Positions 5,377 to 11,631 of a stretch of DNA of 31,153 bases are shown here, piece by piece. A program made the position numbers and the translations under genes. A model generated the notes under the pieces. The model was not told the origin of the DNA. It did not search any database and saw only the letters and a program-made list of their open reading frames with translations. How positions within the stretch are numbered: the first letter of the stretch is position 1; each line of letters opens with the position of its first letter. The stretch is from a virus: positions 1 to 31,153 of IMG/VR virus record IMGVR_UViG_3300028025_001763, one strand, 5' to 3'.

Positions 5377-5516
5377 TTACCATCATCACGGCAATAGCAG
5401 TAGGTTTCATTGCCTATCGGTTGGGTAAGAGAAAAGGTGAAGCCGATATGTATCGGCTCTGCCAGAACGCCGAACAAACGAAAAGAGAATTCTTCTCTGA
5501 CGTTAGTCGGTGGTAA
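5373..5516 (+). CDS. Small N-terminally anchored membrane protein (47 aa)
   Basis: The frame from ATG 5373 overlaps the previous stop by 4 nt. The product begins with a hydrophobic helix (MITIITAIAVGFIAYRLG), followed by a basic, polar tail ending SDVSRW; it probably sits in the membrane with the tail in the cytoplasm. It is the last gene of the rightward block, with its stop just before the bidirectional terminator. Hairpins lie at 5441-5458 (8-bp arms) and 5484-5498. Confidence 0.6.
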   Translation: MITIITAIAVGFIAYRLGKRKGEADMYRLCQNAEQTKREFFSDVSRW

Positions 5517-5517
5517 A

Positions 5518-5551
5518 ACAAAAGGGGCGGGGGATTATTCCCCCGCCTTTT
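5518..5551. terminator. Bidirectional intrinsic terminator between converging blocks
   Basis: The stem GGCGGGGG (5526-5533) / CCCCCGCC (5540-5547) with loop ATTATT is flanked by A-rich sequence on the left and TTTTCTT on the right, so it has a T-tract in both directions. It separates the rightward stop at 5516 from the leftward stop at 5535. The leftward gene's last codons lie inside the hairpin. Confidence 0.9.
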
Positions 5552-6323
5552 CTTGTTTCTCCTGCGCCTTAATGCTATTCATCATCGTAATCCAATAGAG
5601 TTTATAAAACTCTTCGTCGTAAGCAAACCGTTTCATATGCTTAACCCCAGCACCAGTGTGTCCATACAACGGGACACCAGCTTCCTTCATGTTCATGAAG
5701 AACTGGATATCCTCACCAATAAATCTATCCTTACCATCATTGCCACCGCCATCTGTTTCTAAGAACAGTGGCTTATCACCATGGAATTCTCGTATCTTAT
5801 TAGCAGCATTGCGATGCATCAAAAGGAATCCAAACCCAGCGTAATCAATCTTCATCAGCTGGTCATGTGGCAGCGGATGTATATACGACATCGTGTATTT
5901 ATCGTTCTCGTCGTGGGCTGTAAACAGCGCTGCGTAAGGTTGCATGATGGAGGATTCCATCTGCTTGCTTATGTAATAAGTTCCAGATACAACTGGTCTT
6001 TCAATTGGGTCAGCTGAATCCCATACTTTCTTAAGCGCCTCGTTCGTAAGAACGATGTCGCTATCTACCCATAGTATCCAATCAAAGTCTGTCTTCTTAT
6101 GCCAGGTATCGAATGCAGTTTCACGCTGCCGACCTATCTGATTACCTTGCACACGCTGAGCTGATGTGATTGGTAGTCCCGCAGTTAACAGCGAGTAGAC
6201 AACACCCTCCATAAACTTGCCATCAACTGTGCCATTGTCACACCAAGCAATCATAATCTGATTGTTACTTGGACTGTTCTTAGCTTTCATCTTCTCAACC
6301 AGTTCGCGTTTATTAGCTGCCAT
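5535..6323 (-). CDS. GT-A-type glycosyltransferase-like protein (262 aa)
   Basis: The product looks like a GT-A fold sugar transferase. It has an N-terminal strand IMIAWCDNG, the segment RQRETAFDTWHKKTDFDWILWVDSDI with the metal-binding DSD at residues 87-89, a FGFLLMHR strand near 165-171, and FIGEDIQFF near 201-209 with H229 downstream. Such enzymes use nucleotide-sugars; a phage copy could decorate DNA bases, virion or host surface. ATG 6323 (MAANKRE) is chosen; a GTG at 6344 would extend it by seven residues but has no better ribosome site. It overlaps the upstream FmdB-like gene by 11 nt and ends in the terminator. The acceptor is unknown. Confidence 0.7.
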   Translation of the reverse strand: MAANKRELVEKMKAKNSPSNNQIMIAWCDNGTVDGKFMEGVVYSLLTAGLPITSAQRVQGNQIGRQRETAFDTWHKKTDFDWILWVDSDIVLTNEALKKVWDSADPIERPVVSGTYYISKQMESSIMQPYAALFTAHDENDKYTMSYIHPLPHDQLMKIDYAGFGFLLMHRNAANKIREFHGDKPLFLETDGGGNDGKDRFIGEDIQFFMNMKEAGVPLYGHTGAGVKHMKRFAYDEEFYKLYWITMMNSIKAQEKQEKAGE

Positions 6324-6489
6324 GATTACCGCCCCATCCGCCACCCTTGAAATGGATTGCAGGTGGGGTGAACACCTTGCTTAATGTAACGTTGCAGTCT
6401 TCACATTTAGGAAACTCATCGTCATCGTAACCGACGTAGAGTTCATACTCTTTGTCGCACATGCGACAGATGAAATTATAATTAGGCAT
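6313..6489 (-). CDS. FmdB-like zinc-ribbon protein (58 aa)
   Basis: The start MPNYNFICRMC matches the FmdB-type regulatory zinc-ribbon family, with CxxC at C8/C11 and a second pair CEDC near 29-32, followed by the typical SKVFTPPAIHFKGGGW tail. Members are small zinc proteins, often next to unrelated operons, with unclear roles. ATG 6489 is chosen for family agreement; GGAGG (6501-6505) lies 11 nt upstream, a little far, and a TTG at 6507 is possible. It overlaps the sigma-like gene by 8 nt (ATGCCTAA). Confidence 0.75.
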   Translation of the reverse strand: MPNYNFICRMCDKEYELYVGYDDDEFPKCEDCNVTLSKVFTPPAIHFKGGGWGGNHGS

Positions 6490-7123
6490 AAGGTGTTGGA
6501 CCTCCAAGCATTTCGATAATATCTTTCACACCTTTGGTTGCTATCTGTTCCACTCTTTGTGGTGATATATCCCAGGCGGTAGCTATCTCTGCTAGTGGTA
6601 GGTCTTGTGCGAATCGTGAGTTAAGAATCCCTTGTGTTCGTGGGTCAAGCCTACGCATAGCTCTGTCTACATCAGACAACAAAGCCAATAGGTTATTCCC
6701 TTCGCTTACCTGCCTCTTAGCCTGGACACCATGTGTATCTGGGTCTAGCACTTGATTAACTAGGTGAGCATCTTCAGAACCAAGCACCTTGATTAAGTTC
6801 TCAACCATCTCAATACGATAGAAGTATTCATCACCAAGTTCAAACCCTAAAGCTTTAGCCTTTTCTTTGCGAGCGTATCGCTCGCCTGCTCTACGCATGA
6901 AGGTGGTGAAAGCTTTGTATCCCATCCTTCGTTCGATATCATCCTCGCGCATAAGATACTCGTTGACTTTATCTTTACGCTTCCATGCATACTCATTCAT
7001 CGCCTGTTTAATATCATCGCGTTCAGCAAACCGATGGTATTTCTTGGACAAGTTGTATGCAATGATAGAAGTTATCTCATCTACCTGTATCCATATCTCA
7101 TGGTCACGATTTAAATCAACCAT
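6482..7123 (-). CDS. Sigma-70 region-4-like transcription factor (213 aa)
   Basis: The C-terminal part (about 152-208) reads as a sigma region-4 helix-turn-helix: AMRRLDPRTQGILNSRF, then LAEIATAWDISPQRVEQI, then KGVKDIIEML. The N-terminal 130 residues are helical and charged (RKRKDK, ERRMGYKAF), with weak resemblance to region 2. Actinophages often encode such factors to redirect host RNA polymerase, probably to late genes; that role is inferred. It overlaps the genes on both sides by 8 nt. A sigma-like DNA-binding protein without true sigma activity is the alternative. Confidence 0.75.
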   Translation of the reverse strand: MVDLNRDHEIWIQVDEITSIIAYNLSKKYHRFAERDDIKQAMNEYAWKRKDKVNEYLMREDDIERRMGYKAFTTFMRRAGERYARKEKAKALGFELGDEYFYRIEMVENLIKVLGSEDAHLVNQVLDPDTHGVQAKRQVSEGNNLLALLSDVDRAMRRLDPRTQGILNSRFAQDLPLAEIATAWDISPQRVEQIATKGVKDIIEMLGGPTPYA

Positions 7124-7403
7124 GATTCTTCACCAAGTATTCAACTGATTTCAATAACAAGTTAGGGTCATCACCTAATAAACCAAGGGCGCGATTATGG
7201 TTAGAGCAAAGCAGTCCTCTAACCTTGCCACTCGTATGACAATGGTCGATGTCGAGAGCTCTGTTTGTCGGAGCTTCCCCACAAATGTAACAACCACCGT
7301 TCTGTTCTGCAAACATGCGGTCGTATTCCTCGACACTAATACCGTAACTCCGTATACGAGAGATGCGCTGCTCTTCGTAAGTCTTATTTCTGTTTCTCGG
7401 CAT
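7116..7403 (-). CDS. Endonuclease VII-type HNH nuclease (95 aa)
   Basis: The pattern CYICG (C38, C41), DIDHCH (53-56), then VRGLLCSNHNRALG (C66, H69, N70) is that of recombination endonuclease VII / HNH nucleases, with a zinc site and a DH-N catalytic core. It probably resolves branched DNA before packaging or nicks DNA. ATG 7403 (MPRNRNKTYEEQ) is preferred over GTG 7421, which would sit deeper in the upstream gene. The length is typical of the phage family. It overlaps the upstream gene by 20 nt and the sigma-like gene by 8 nt. Confidence 0.85.
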   Translation of the reverse strand: MPRNRNKTYEEQRISRIRSYGISVEEYDRMFAEQNGGCYICGEAPTNRALDIDHCHTSGKVRGLLCSNHNRALGLLGDDPNLLLKSVEYLVKNHG

Positions 7404-7698
7404 ACTTAGCCCACACCCCACGCTGAACCATTAGTGCGATGATTGCATAGTTAGCCATATCAACAAACGAATCTTCTAAAGATTCATTGTTCGGTTCTCT
7501 ATTTTTATATATCAGATTCTTTAAACGTTCCAGCTTGTCTGACATACGCACCATCAGCCCATTGGTAGCACCACCTGGCGCATGCCAGATGTTGTATGGA
7601 CCATAGTCAAGTTGCTTCTTAACTAAGATAGCAAGCAACTCGTCATATATTTTTTGAGCATCCTCTTCAAATTCAAGGATGGTTGTATCTTCAGCCAA
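7384..7698 (-). CDS. Nmad1/DUF1599-like protein (104 aa)
   Basis: The pattern YDELLAILVKKQLDYGPYNIW ... MVRMSDKLERLKNL ... ESLEDSFVDMANYAIIALM resembles the nucleotide-modification-associated domain 1 (DUF1599) family, a MazG-like all-helical fold. Members are often near genes for modified nucleotides and may act on nucleotides. No ATG exists near the N-terminus; a TTG start at 7698 with AGAAGGGG upstream is used. Only a glycosyltransferase-like gene nearby might relate to base modification. Family assignment is fairly firm, function is not. Confidence 0.7.
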   Translation of the reverse strand: MAEDTTILEFEEDAQKIYDELLAILVKKQLDYGPYNIWHAPGGATNGLMVRMSDKLERLKNLIYKNREPNNESLEDSFVDMANYAIIALMVQRGVWAKYAEKQK

Positions 7699-7709
7699 GG
7701 TAGCCCCTT

Positions 7710-8357
7710 CTATTCGTCTAGTGCTTTAATCAAATCTGTTAAAGCTTGAGCTCCTTGGCTGGTAATTATACTATTGATGTCGCTATCAGGTGGTAACGAC
7801 ACGCGGATAGCTTGAGGAATTGTATCTTGTAATCGTCTAGCTAAATCTTGTCCTGGGTTAGAGCCATCTTCTTTAACATCATTGTCAGTGGCAATGATTA
7901 CCCTACCTATACCATCGAAACAACGTGCGAAATGAGGCTTCCAAGCGTTAACGCCAGCAACAGCGACAGCAGGATGACCAGCAAGGGTGGCAGATATCGC
8001 ATCAATTTCTCCTTCAACTATTAACACCTCTCTTACTGCATGAATGATTGCATCTACATTATACAGGTGATGCTTCTGCCCTGTTGGAATCATATACTTT
8101 GGGTCACCATCATCAATCCGACGGAACTTAAACCCAACTACACCAGCCTCTGTTATATAGGGGATGGATAGGTGATGCTTAAGTCTGTCTTCGTGACCTG
8201 CTGCTGGGTCAACTACGTAACCAAGTTGGAATCGTTCTGCTCCATCAAGGATGCCACGCTTCTCAAGGTATGCCTCAGCTGGTGAGCCAGCCAATGACTC
8301 ATGATAAGTCTTTGCTGCTCGTGTCCAGAGTTCAATGAGTTTAGGGTTTGTTCTCAT
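7710..8357 (-). CDS. DNA primase, TOPRIM catalytic part (215 aa)
   Basis: The protein carries a DnaG-type core without a zinc finger. The N-terminal RNA-polymerase-like part contains YLEKRGILDGAERFQLGY (30-47) and SIPYITEAGVVGFKFRRID. The TOPRIM domain has VLIVEGEIDA (111-120, E115) and VIIATDND (153-160, DxD), then PPDSDINSII. It lacks the helicase-binding C-terminal domain. The CHC2 zinc finger is encoded separately at 8881-9213, with an HslV-like gene between them. ATG 8357 overlaps the upstream stop by 4 nt, so all three are coupled. Confidence 0.85.
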   Translation of the reverse strand: MRTNPKLIELWTRAAKTYHESLAGSPAEAYLEKRGILDGAERFQLGYVVDPAAGHEDRLKHHLSIPYITEAGVVGFKFRRIDDGDPKYMIPTGQKHHLYNVDAIIHAVREVLIVEGEIDAISATLAGHPAVAVAGVNAWKPHFARCFDGIGRVIIATDNDVKEDGSNPGQDLARRLQDTIPQAIRVSLPPDSDINSIITSQGAQALTDLIKALDE

Positions 8358-8884
8358 TTCTTTTCCTGCCTATGCACTATGAATGGGGGAGCAGTATACA
8401 CGTCATTCTTTGCTGCGAGTTGCATAGCCTGCTTCCATGTTGCACCTGCTGCTATAGCACCAAGCGCCCACTGTGAACCAGACCCTATCCCATATAGCCC
8501 ATCATCACGCAGGTATACAGAGTAGGAATCATCTACCTGATAGATGGTTCCGTTAACAGCTAACAGTAATTCAAATCCAGCATCGGCATCATCCTTGTCT
8601 GGCAAATAGCCAGACTCTTTAATACATTCTCTGATACTAGGTGCGACTGTTGTAATCATGAAATGATATTCATCTTTAGTATTAGATGGAATTACTGGTG
8701 GCTTCCATATATGTTGGATTACGTCGCATGGTTGCACGTCACCTGCTCCTGCAATTAACCACTTGCCACGTTTGTTAATCTTAGTAACTGTTGGATGAGA
8801 GTATGGTCTGTTACCTGCGGTTGTCCGCGAGTCAGCTACTATCATGCATCCGTTGTCTTGCTGCATACCAATGATTGTTGTCAT
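8354..8884 (-). CDS. Proteasome beta/HslV-like Ntn hydrolase (176 aa)
   Basis: The sequence starts M-TTIIGMQQDNG, so Met removal would expose Thr1, the nucleophile of proteasome beta and HslV peptidases. Numbered from that Thr, D17 falls in IVADSRTT, a Lys lies at 34 (canonical 33), IAGAGD at 43-48 matches the HslV IAGxxG turn, and GIGSGSQWALGAIAAG (131-146) followed by AAKNDVYTAPP matches the HslV C-terminal half. The length suits HslV (about 175 aa) with no propeptide. A peptidase active after self-assembly is predicted; the ATPase partner is unknown. It overlaps the CHC2 and TOPRIM primase genes by 4 nt each. Confidence 0.75.
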   Translation of the reverse strand: MTTIIGMQQDNGCMIVADSRTTAGNRPYSHPTVTKINKRGKWLIAGAGDVQPCDVIQHIWKPPVIPSNTKDEYHFMITTVAPSIRECIKESGYLPDKDDADAGFELLLAVNGTIYQVDDSYSVYLRDDGLYGIGSGSQWALGAIAAGATWKQAMQLAAKNDVYTAPPFIVHRQEKK

Positions 8885-9213
8885 AGCGCAGCCCTTAATC
8901 TAGGTGGAGTCCAACGTCCGCTACTCTTCTTACGTCCACGTGATGGTGCTGCAGACTTAGATTCTTTGCCGATGTTTTTCTCTGCCCATTTGCGGGCTTC
9001 TGGGTATGTTAAGTTTTCACGACCCATGATTATCTGTATACCAGAACCACTTGCGTTACACGCATAACATACCCAGACTCCCTTGTCTGAATTAACCGAA
9101 GCAGATTTACGTGAGTCATCATGCACAGGACACAAGATTGATTTCTCTCCGCCAAGTGGCAGAGTTAATCCGTAGTGATTAAAGACTGCTTCGAGAAATT
9201 CAGACTGATTCAT
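8881..9213 (-). CDS. DNA primase, CHC2 zinc-finger part (110 aa)
   Basis: The pattern CPVHDDSRKSASVNSDKGVW followed by VCYACNASGSGIQII gives zinc ligands C28, H31, C49 and C52, the DnaG-type CHC2 finger that helps select primase start sites. The C-terminal third is basic (SRGRKKSSGRW) and may bind DNA. The catalytic TOPRIM half is a separate gene (7710-8357). Separate zinc and TOPRIM primase genes are known in some actinophages; here a hydrolase gene lies between them. ATG 9213 lies 3 nt past the transglycosylase stop and has a weak ribosome site. Confidence 0.85.
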   Translation of the reverse strand: MNQSEFLEAVFNHYGLTLPLGGEKSILCPVHDDSRKSASVNSDKGVWVCYACNASGSGIQIIMGRENLTYPEARKWAEKNIGKESKSAAPSRGRKKSSGRWTPPRLRAAL

Positions 9214-9216
9214 TTG

Positions 9217-9594
9217 CTAATACCAATTCCTTTCCTGGTGGAACTTGTATGCCCCGCACCAAGTGTCGTATCTGTGCAGCACATAGTCGTGTGCTTCCTG
9301 TGTTTGTTTCAGTAACGACCAGCCTGGCTTGCCCCATAGTAATTGCCAAGTTCCACGAGCCCCACTCTTTCTGTTGAATGAGTCCTCGTTGTATCGGCTT
9401 TCCTTGTAGGCTATGCGCTTGGCACATAGTCGTTCTTTGCTGTTGGTTACATACTGAGCTATCGCATACTCCACTTTCGTTTCCTTGTCCATAGTGGACA
9501 TGATAACTTCTCGTGTAAGTAATGGTGATGTTGCCTCCGCTGGTGATACCAGCACTAGCCCCATCGCTATGCTCATCGTTAACACTAACCGCAT
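9217..9594 (-). CDS. Secreted transglycosylase-like protein (125 aa)
   Basis: The N-terminus MRLVLTMSIAMGLVLVSPAEA is a clear signal peptide with an AxA-like cut near residue 21. The mature part has AYKESRYNEDSF with candidate catalytic E65 and the lysozyme-type segment SGARGTWQLLWG (77-88), then a helix. This matches small actinobacterial and phage transglycosylase domains. C57 and C113 could form a disulfide outside the cytoplasm. ATG 9594 follows AGAGG; the longer overlapping frame 9200-9646 is a shadow. It lies among replication genes, far from the lysis cassette. Confidence 0.7.
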   Translation of the reverse strand: MRLVLTMSIAMGLVLVSPAEATSPLLTREVIMSTMDKETKVEYAIAQYVTNSKERLCAKRIAYKESRYNEDSFNRKSGARGTWQLLWGKPGWSLLKQTQEAHDYVLHRYDTWCGAYKFHQERNWY

Positions 9595-9632
9595 AGTTAC
9601 CTCTTTTCATTTTGTGAGTAACTGTCACTTTC

Positions 9633-9986
9633 TCACTGATGTCCATTGTAACCTGCCTGTTTTAGCAGATTGACCCAGAGTTCCGCAGGCATTACTGCAT
9701 ACGACTCTGAGATATTAGAAGTGCCACGCTTCTTTATCAAGACAACACCTGTTTCAGCATCCGCATGTGTCATCTCATCCTCTAGTTCCCGAAGGTATTG
9801 AGGAATCCTAAATGATTTTTCATTCTTACATTCTATCACTACGCCATTGATACCGTCGATGTCACCGACATCGTCATGACGACCAGCACCATACGCACGT
9901 TCAGCACATGGATACCCCATTGAACGCAGCCACTTGACCACGTCACGTTCATACTGTGAACCTTTTCTTTTAGCTGGTGTTGTCAT
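9633..9986 (-). CDS. Holliday-junction resolvase-like PD-(D/E)XK nuclease (117 aa)
   Basis: The motifs KGSQYERDVVKWLRSMG (8-24), RAYGAGRHDDVGDIDG (about 30-45, metal-binding D) and VVIECKNEKS (48-57, the ExK pair) are those of small Hjc/Hjr-like archaeal-type resolvases and related PD-(D/E)XK nucleases. The length fits. It probably acts on recombination or replication intermediates. It overlaps the WhiB gene by 4 nt (ATGA). A restriction-like nuclease of the same fold is the alternative. Confidence 0.75.
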   Translation of the reverse strand: MTTPAKRKGSQYERDVVKWLRSMGYPCAERAYGAGRHDDVGDIDGINGVVIECKNEKSFRIPQYLRELEDEMTHADAETGVVLIKKRGTSNISESYAVMPAELWVNLLKQAGYNGHQ

Positions 9987-10252
9987 ACGTATTCTCCTGG
10001 GACAATTGATTCTAGTTTTATATTTAACTTGCGACGGATAGCCATTCGTTCACGTGGTGTAGCCCCACCCCATAAACCATATCCTTCATGATGAACTGCC
10101 CAATCAAGACACGTTTGTTTTATTTCACAGCTTGCACAAATCTTTTTACCAAAGGAATACATAGATGTATCACCTTCGTTCTCAGAATCTGGGTAAAAAA
10201 ATTCACTACCTATTTCACTGCAACGACCTGATGATAAATCTGGAAAGTCCAT
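9983..10252 (-). CDS. WhiB-family Fe-S transcription regulator (89 aa)
   Basis: Four cysteines in the WhiB arrangement (C11, C39, C42, C48: GKKICASCEIKQTCLDWA), followed by GLWGGATPRER and a basic patch RRKLNIKLE, define a WhiB-like [4Fe-4S] protein. The family is confined to actinobacteria and their phages, which fixes the host group. Phage copies can bind host sigma factor or WhiB promoters and block superinfection or host genes; which applies here is unknown. AAGGAG precedes ATG 10252. Confidence 0.92.
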   Translation of the reverse strand: MDFPDLSSGRCSEIGSEFFYPDSENEGDTSMYSFGKKICASCEIKQTCLDWAVHHEGYGLWGGATPRERMAIRRKLNIKLESIVPGEYV

Positions 10253-10261
10253 CTTGGCTCC

Positions 10262-10423
10262 TTATGGTTGTTGCTTAATCCTATATATATTTTCCCAATA
10301 TTGTAAAGATGTTTCATCGGTTACTATCAAATGTTTTAACCGCTTGGTTCTTTTCATACCAAGGTAGTCAAGCACCTGCCACTTAACCCATGCACCCCAT
10401 AATAATCTGTGTGGTTTAACCAT
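10262..10423 (-). CDS. Hypothetical small basic protein (53 aa)
   Basis: This short frame fills the gap between the nuclease-like gene and whiB. ATG 10423 overlaps the upstream stop by 8 nt (ATGGTTAA), and its TAA lies just before the AAGGAG of the WhiB gene. The product is basic and aromatic (LLWGAWVKWQVLDYLG, then KRTKRLKHL). No family is recognised. Evidence is the neat fit and the recurring 8-nt overlap. The alternative is a non-coding spacer. Confidence 0.5.
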   Translation of the reverse strand: MVKPHRLLWGAWVKWQVLDYLGMKRTKRLKHLIVTDETSLQYWENIYRIKQQP

Positions 10424-10805
10424 CCTTCAGGTTCCTCATTGCTGTAAGTAAATCATCTACAGTAATCAGGTAGCCCTTGCTTCTATTCGGTGGAATCTCA
10501 CAAGTAATCTCTCGACCGAAGTTCTTTATTGCATACAGCACATGGTCAGTCGGAACCATAAGCACACCCTTCTCTAATACGAATGCCCAGTATTCTGCTT
10601 TAGTAACCATGACACCAGATGGTTCCCATGACTCTGTTCGCATATACCAGCATTCAACTTCAACATATACATTGCCAGTTGAATGCCACTTACGGTCACG
10701 TTTAACTTCTACTGTTCTGCCCTGAGTTAATAGTTCTTCAACTAAATTCTCACCAGCTTGACCGTAACTTAAATCTAAATCAAAACTTGAATTGCCTACT
10801 GCCAT
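10416..10805 (-). CDS. Putative PD-(D/E)XK-fold protein (129 aa)
   Basis: The pattern FDLDLSYGQAGENLVEELL (helix), TVEVKRDRKWHSTGNVYVEVEC (E-V-K strand then a second strand) resembles the core of small PD-(D/E)XK nucleases, with E33 and K35 as candidate active-site residues and an upstream D. The remainder has strands and a helix ending MRNLKDG. It sits next to helicase and recombination genes. Assignment is by pattern only; an inactive structural relative is possible. It overlaps the helicase gene by 10 nt. Confidence 0.5.
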   Translation of the reverse strand: MAVGNSSFDLDLSYGQAGENLVEELLTQGRTVEVKRDRKWHSTGNVYVEVECWYMRTESWEPSGVMVTKAEYWAFVLEKGVLMVPTDHVLYAIKNFGREITCEIPPNRSKGYLITVDDLLTAMRNLKDG

Positions 10806-11629
10806 TGGCTCAACGTCCTATTACGGAACAGTTCCGCTGAGGAGTTATAGAGAGCCATCTTGCTAGCTTCTGCTGCTAGCGTTACATATTCTTCTGCGTT
10901 AGGGTCTGCCTTGCCATGGCGATTCTTTACTACGGCAACGCGATAAGCGTTTGCCATACTGTCTAACGCTACGCTCAATACCAATTCAGGTAGAGCAGCA
11001 ACCTTACCCATCAGCGCCTTGCGTGGTGCTGGATAGTTAGGCTTGGACATCTTCTCGTTCTCGGACACATGGTGTAGCACAATAAATGCTGACTCATATT
11101 CACGTGCCATATAGTGGAACGCTGACATGCAATCACGTAATGCAGTCCACTCATTATCACTAGTGGATGCTACGTTCATTAAGTTATCTACATAAACTGC
11201 AGCTGGGGCGGAGCCATGCAATTCAATCCACGCTTCTATCTCCTCTTCAATGTCTTGAAGAGAAGGTGCTGGGTCGAAGGCGAATCGCACATGGCTCGCG
11301 CCGTCAGCGAGAGCATCCTCTAATAGAACGCTTGCTTCATTGTCCATCAACTTCTCGACGGATGCTACCTCTTTGTCCATAATGATTGCACCTGCACGAG
11401 TTGCAATTGTTCTGGAGTCGGAGTCAGCTGAGATGTATAACGATGGAACCTTAGAAGTTATTGCATACCATAATGCAAGTAGTGTCTTTCCTCCGCCTGG
11501 TTGCCCAGCAATCAAATGCAATTGCGCTTGACGAAAGGTAACCTGACTGGCGGTGAGTTGAGGTAGGATTTCTGGTAGTTGATGACCAGCTGGTGATTCA
11601 ACACCCACTACTTGCAATAGGCTACGCAT
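10796..11629 (-). CDS. RecA/DnaB-like replicative helicase ATPase (277 aa)
   Basis: Walker A GQPGGGKT lies at 42-49, a Walker-B-like VYVDNL at 145-150, FIVLHHVSE (182-190) resembles the DnaB/KaiC sensor strand, and VVKNRHGKAD (233-242) matches the DnaB KxRxG loop. It lacks an N-terminal DnaB domain, as in many compact phage helicases. It probably unwinds DNA with the split primase downstream. A recombination ATPase is the alternative. ATG 11629 lies 2 nt past the stop of the gene upstream. Confidence 0.75.
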   Translation of the reverse strand: MRSLLQVVGVESPAGHQLPEILPQLTASQVTFRQAQLHLIAGQPGGGKTLLALWYAITSKVPSLYISADSDSRTIATRAGAIIMDKEVASVEKLMDNEASVLLEDALADGASHVRFAFDPAPSLQDIEEEIEAWIELHGSAPAAVYVDNLMNVASTSDNEWTALRDCMSAFHYMAREYESAFIVLHHVSENEKMSKPNYPAPRKALMGKVAALPELVLSVALDSMANAYRVAVVKNRHGKADPNAEEYVTLAAEASKMALYNSSAELFRNRTLSQWQ

Positions 11630-11631
11630 TG

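Larger units (their letters stand above)
1..5516 (+). other. Dense array of perfect inverted repeats across the rightward genes
   Basis: In-gene perfect inverted repeats with arms of at least 7 bp and loops of at most 8 nt lie at 359-375, 501-520, 731-746, 802-818, 921-940, 1011-1027, 1105-1121, 1140-1161, 1196-1215, 1479-1494, 1573-1591, 1632-1647, 1943-1960, 2031-2047, 2147-2163, 2253-2269, 2343-2364, 2575-2590, 2963-2980, 3849-3867, 3931-3950, 4113-4131, 4153-4170, 4525-4551, 4604-4621, 4714-4731, 4783-4796, 5076-5094, 5318-5334 and 5441-5458. Six-bp-arm examples include 619-634, 957-972, 1661-1676, 2001-2015, 2094-2109, 2203-2217, 3284-3299, 3391-3406, 3590-3604, 4041-4055, 4425-4439, 5157-5172, 5266-5282 and 5484-5498. 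A uniform-composition estimate expects about three of the first class. The leftward genes were sampled by eye and show far fewer. Confidence 0.8.

Noticed and set aside
1-5516. CRISPR array or REP-like repeats
   Set aside because: The inverted repeats differ from one another in sequence, have no constant spacer length and lie inside genes.
8354-8884. Intein interrupting the primase
   Set aside because: It has its own ATG and stop overlapping the flanking genes by 4 nt, and its motifs are those of an HslV-like hydrolase.
9200-9646. 148-aa leftward frame overlapping the transglycosylase
   Set aside because: It is out of frame with the gene that has a signal peptide, catalytic motif and ribosome site, and its own protein has no recognisable feature.
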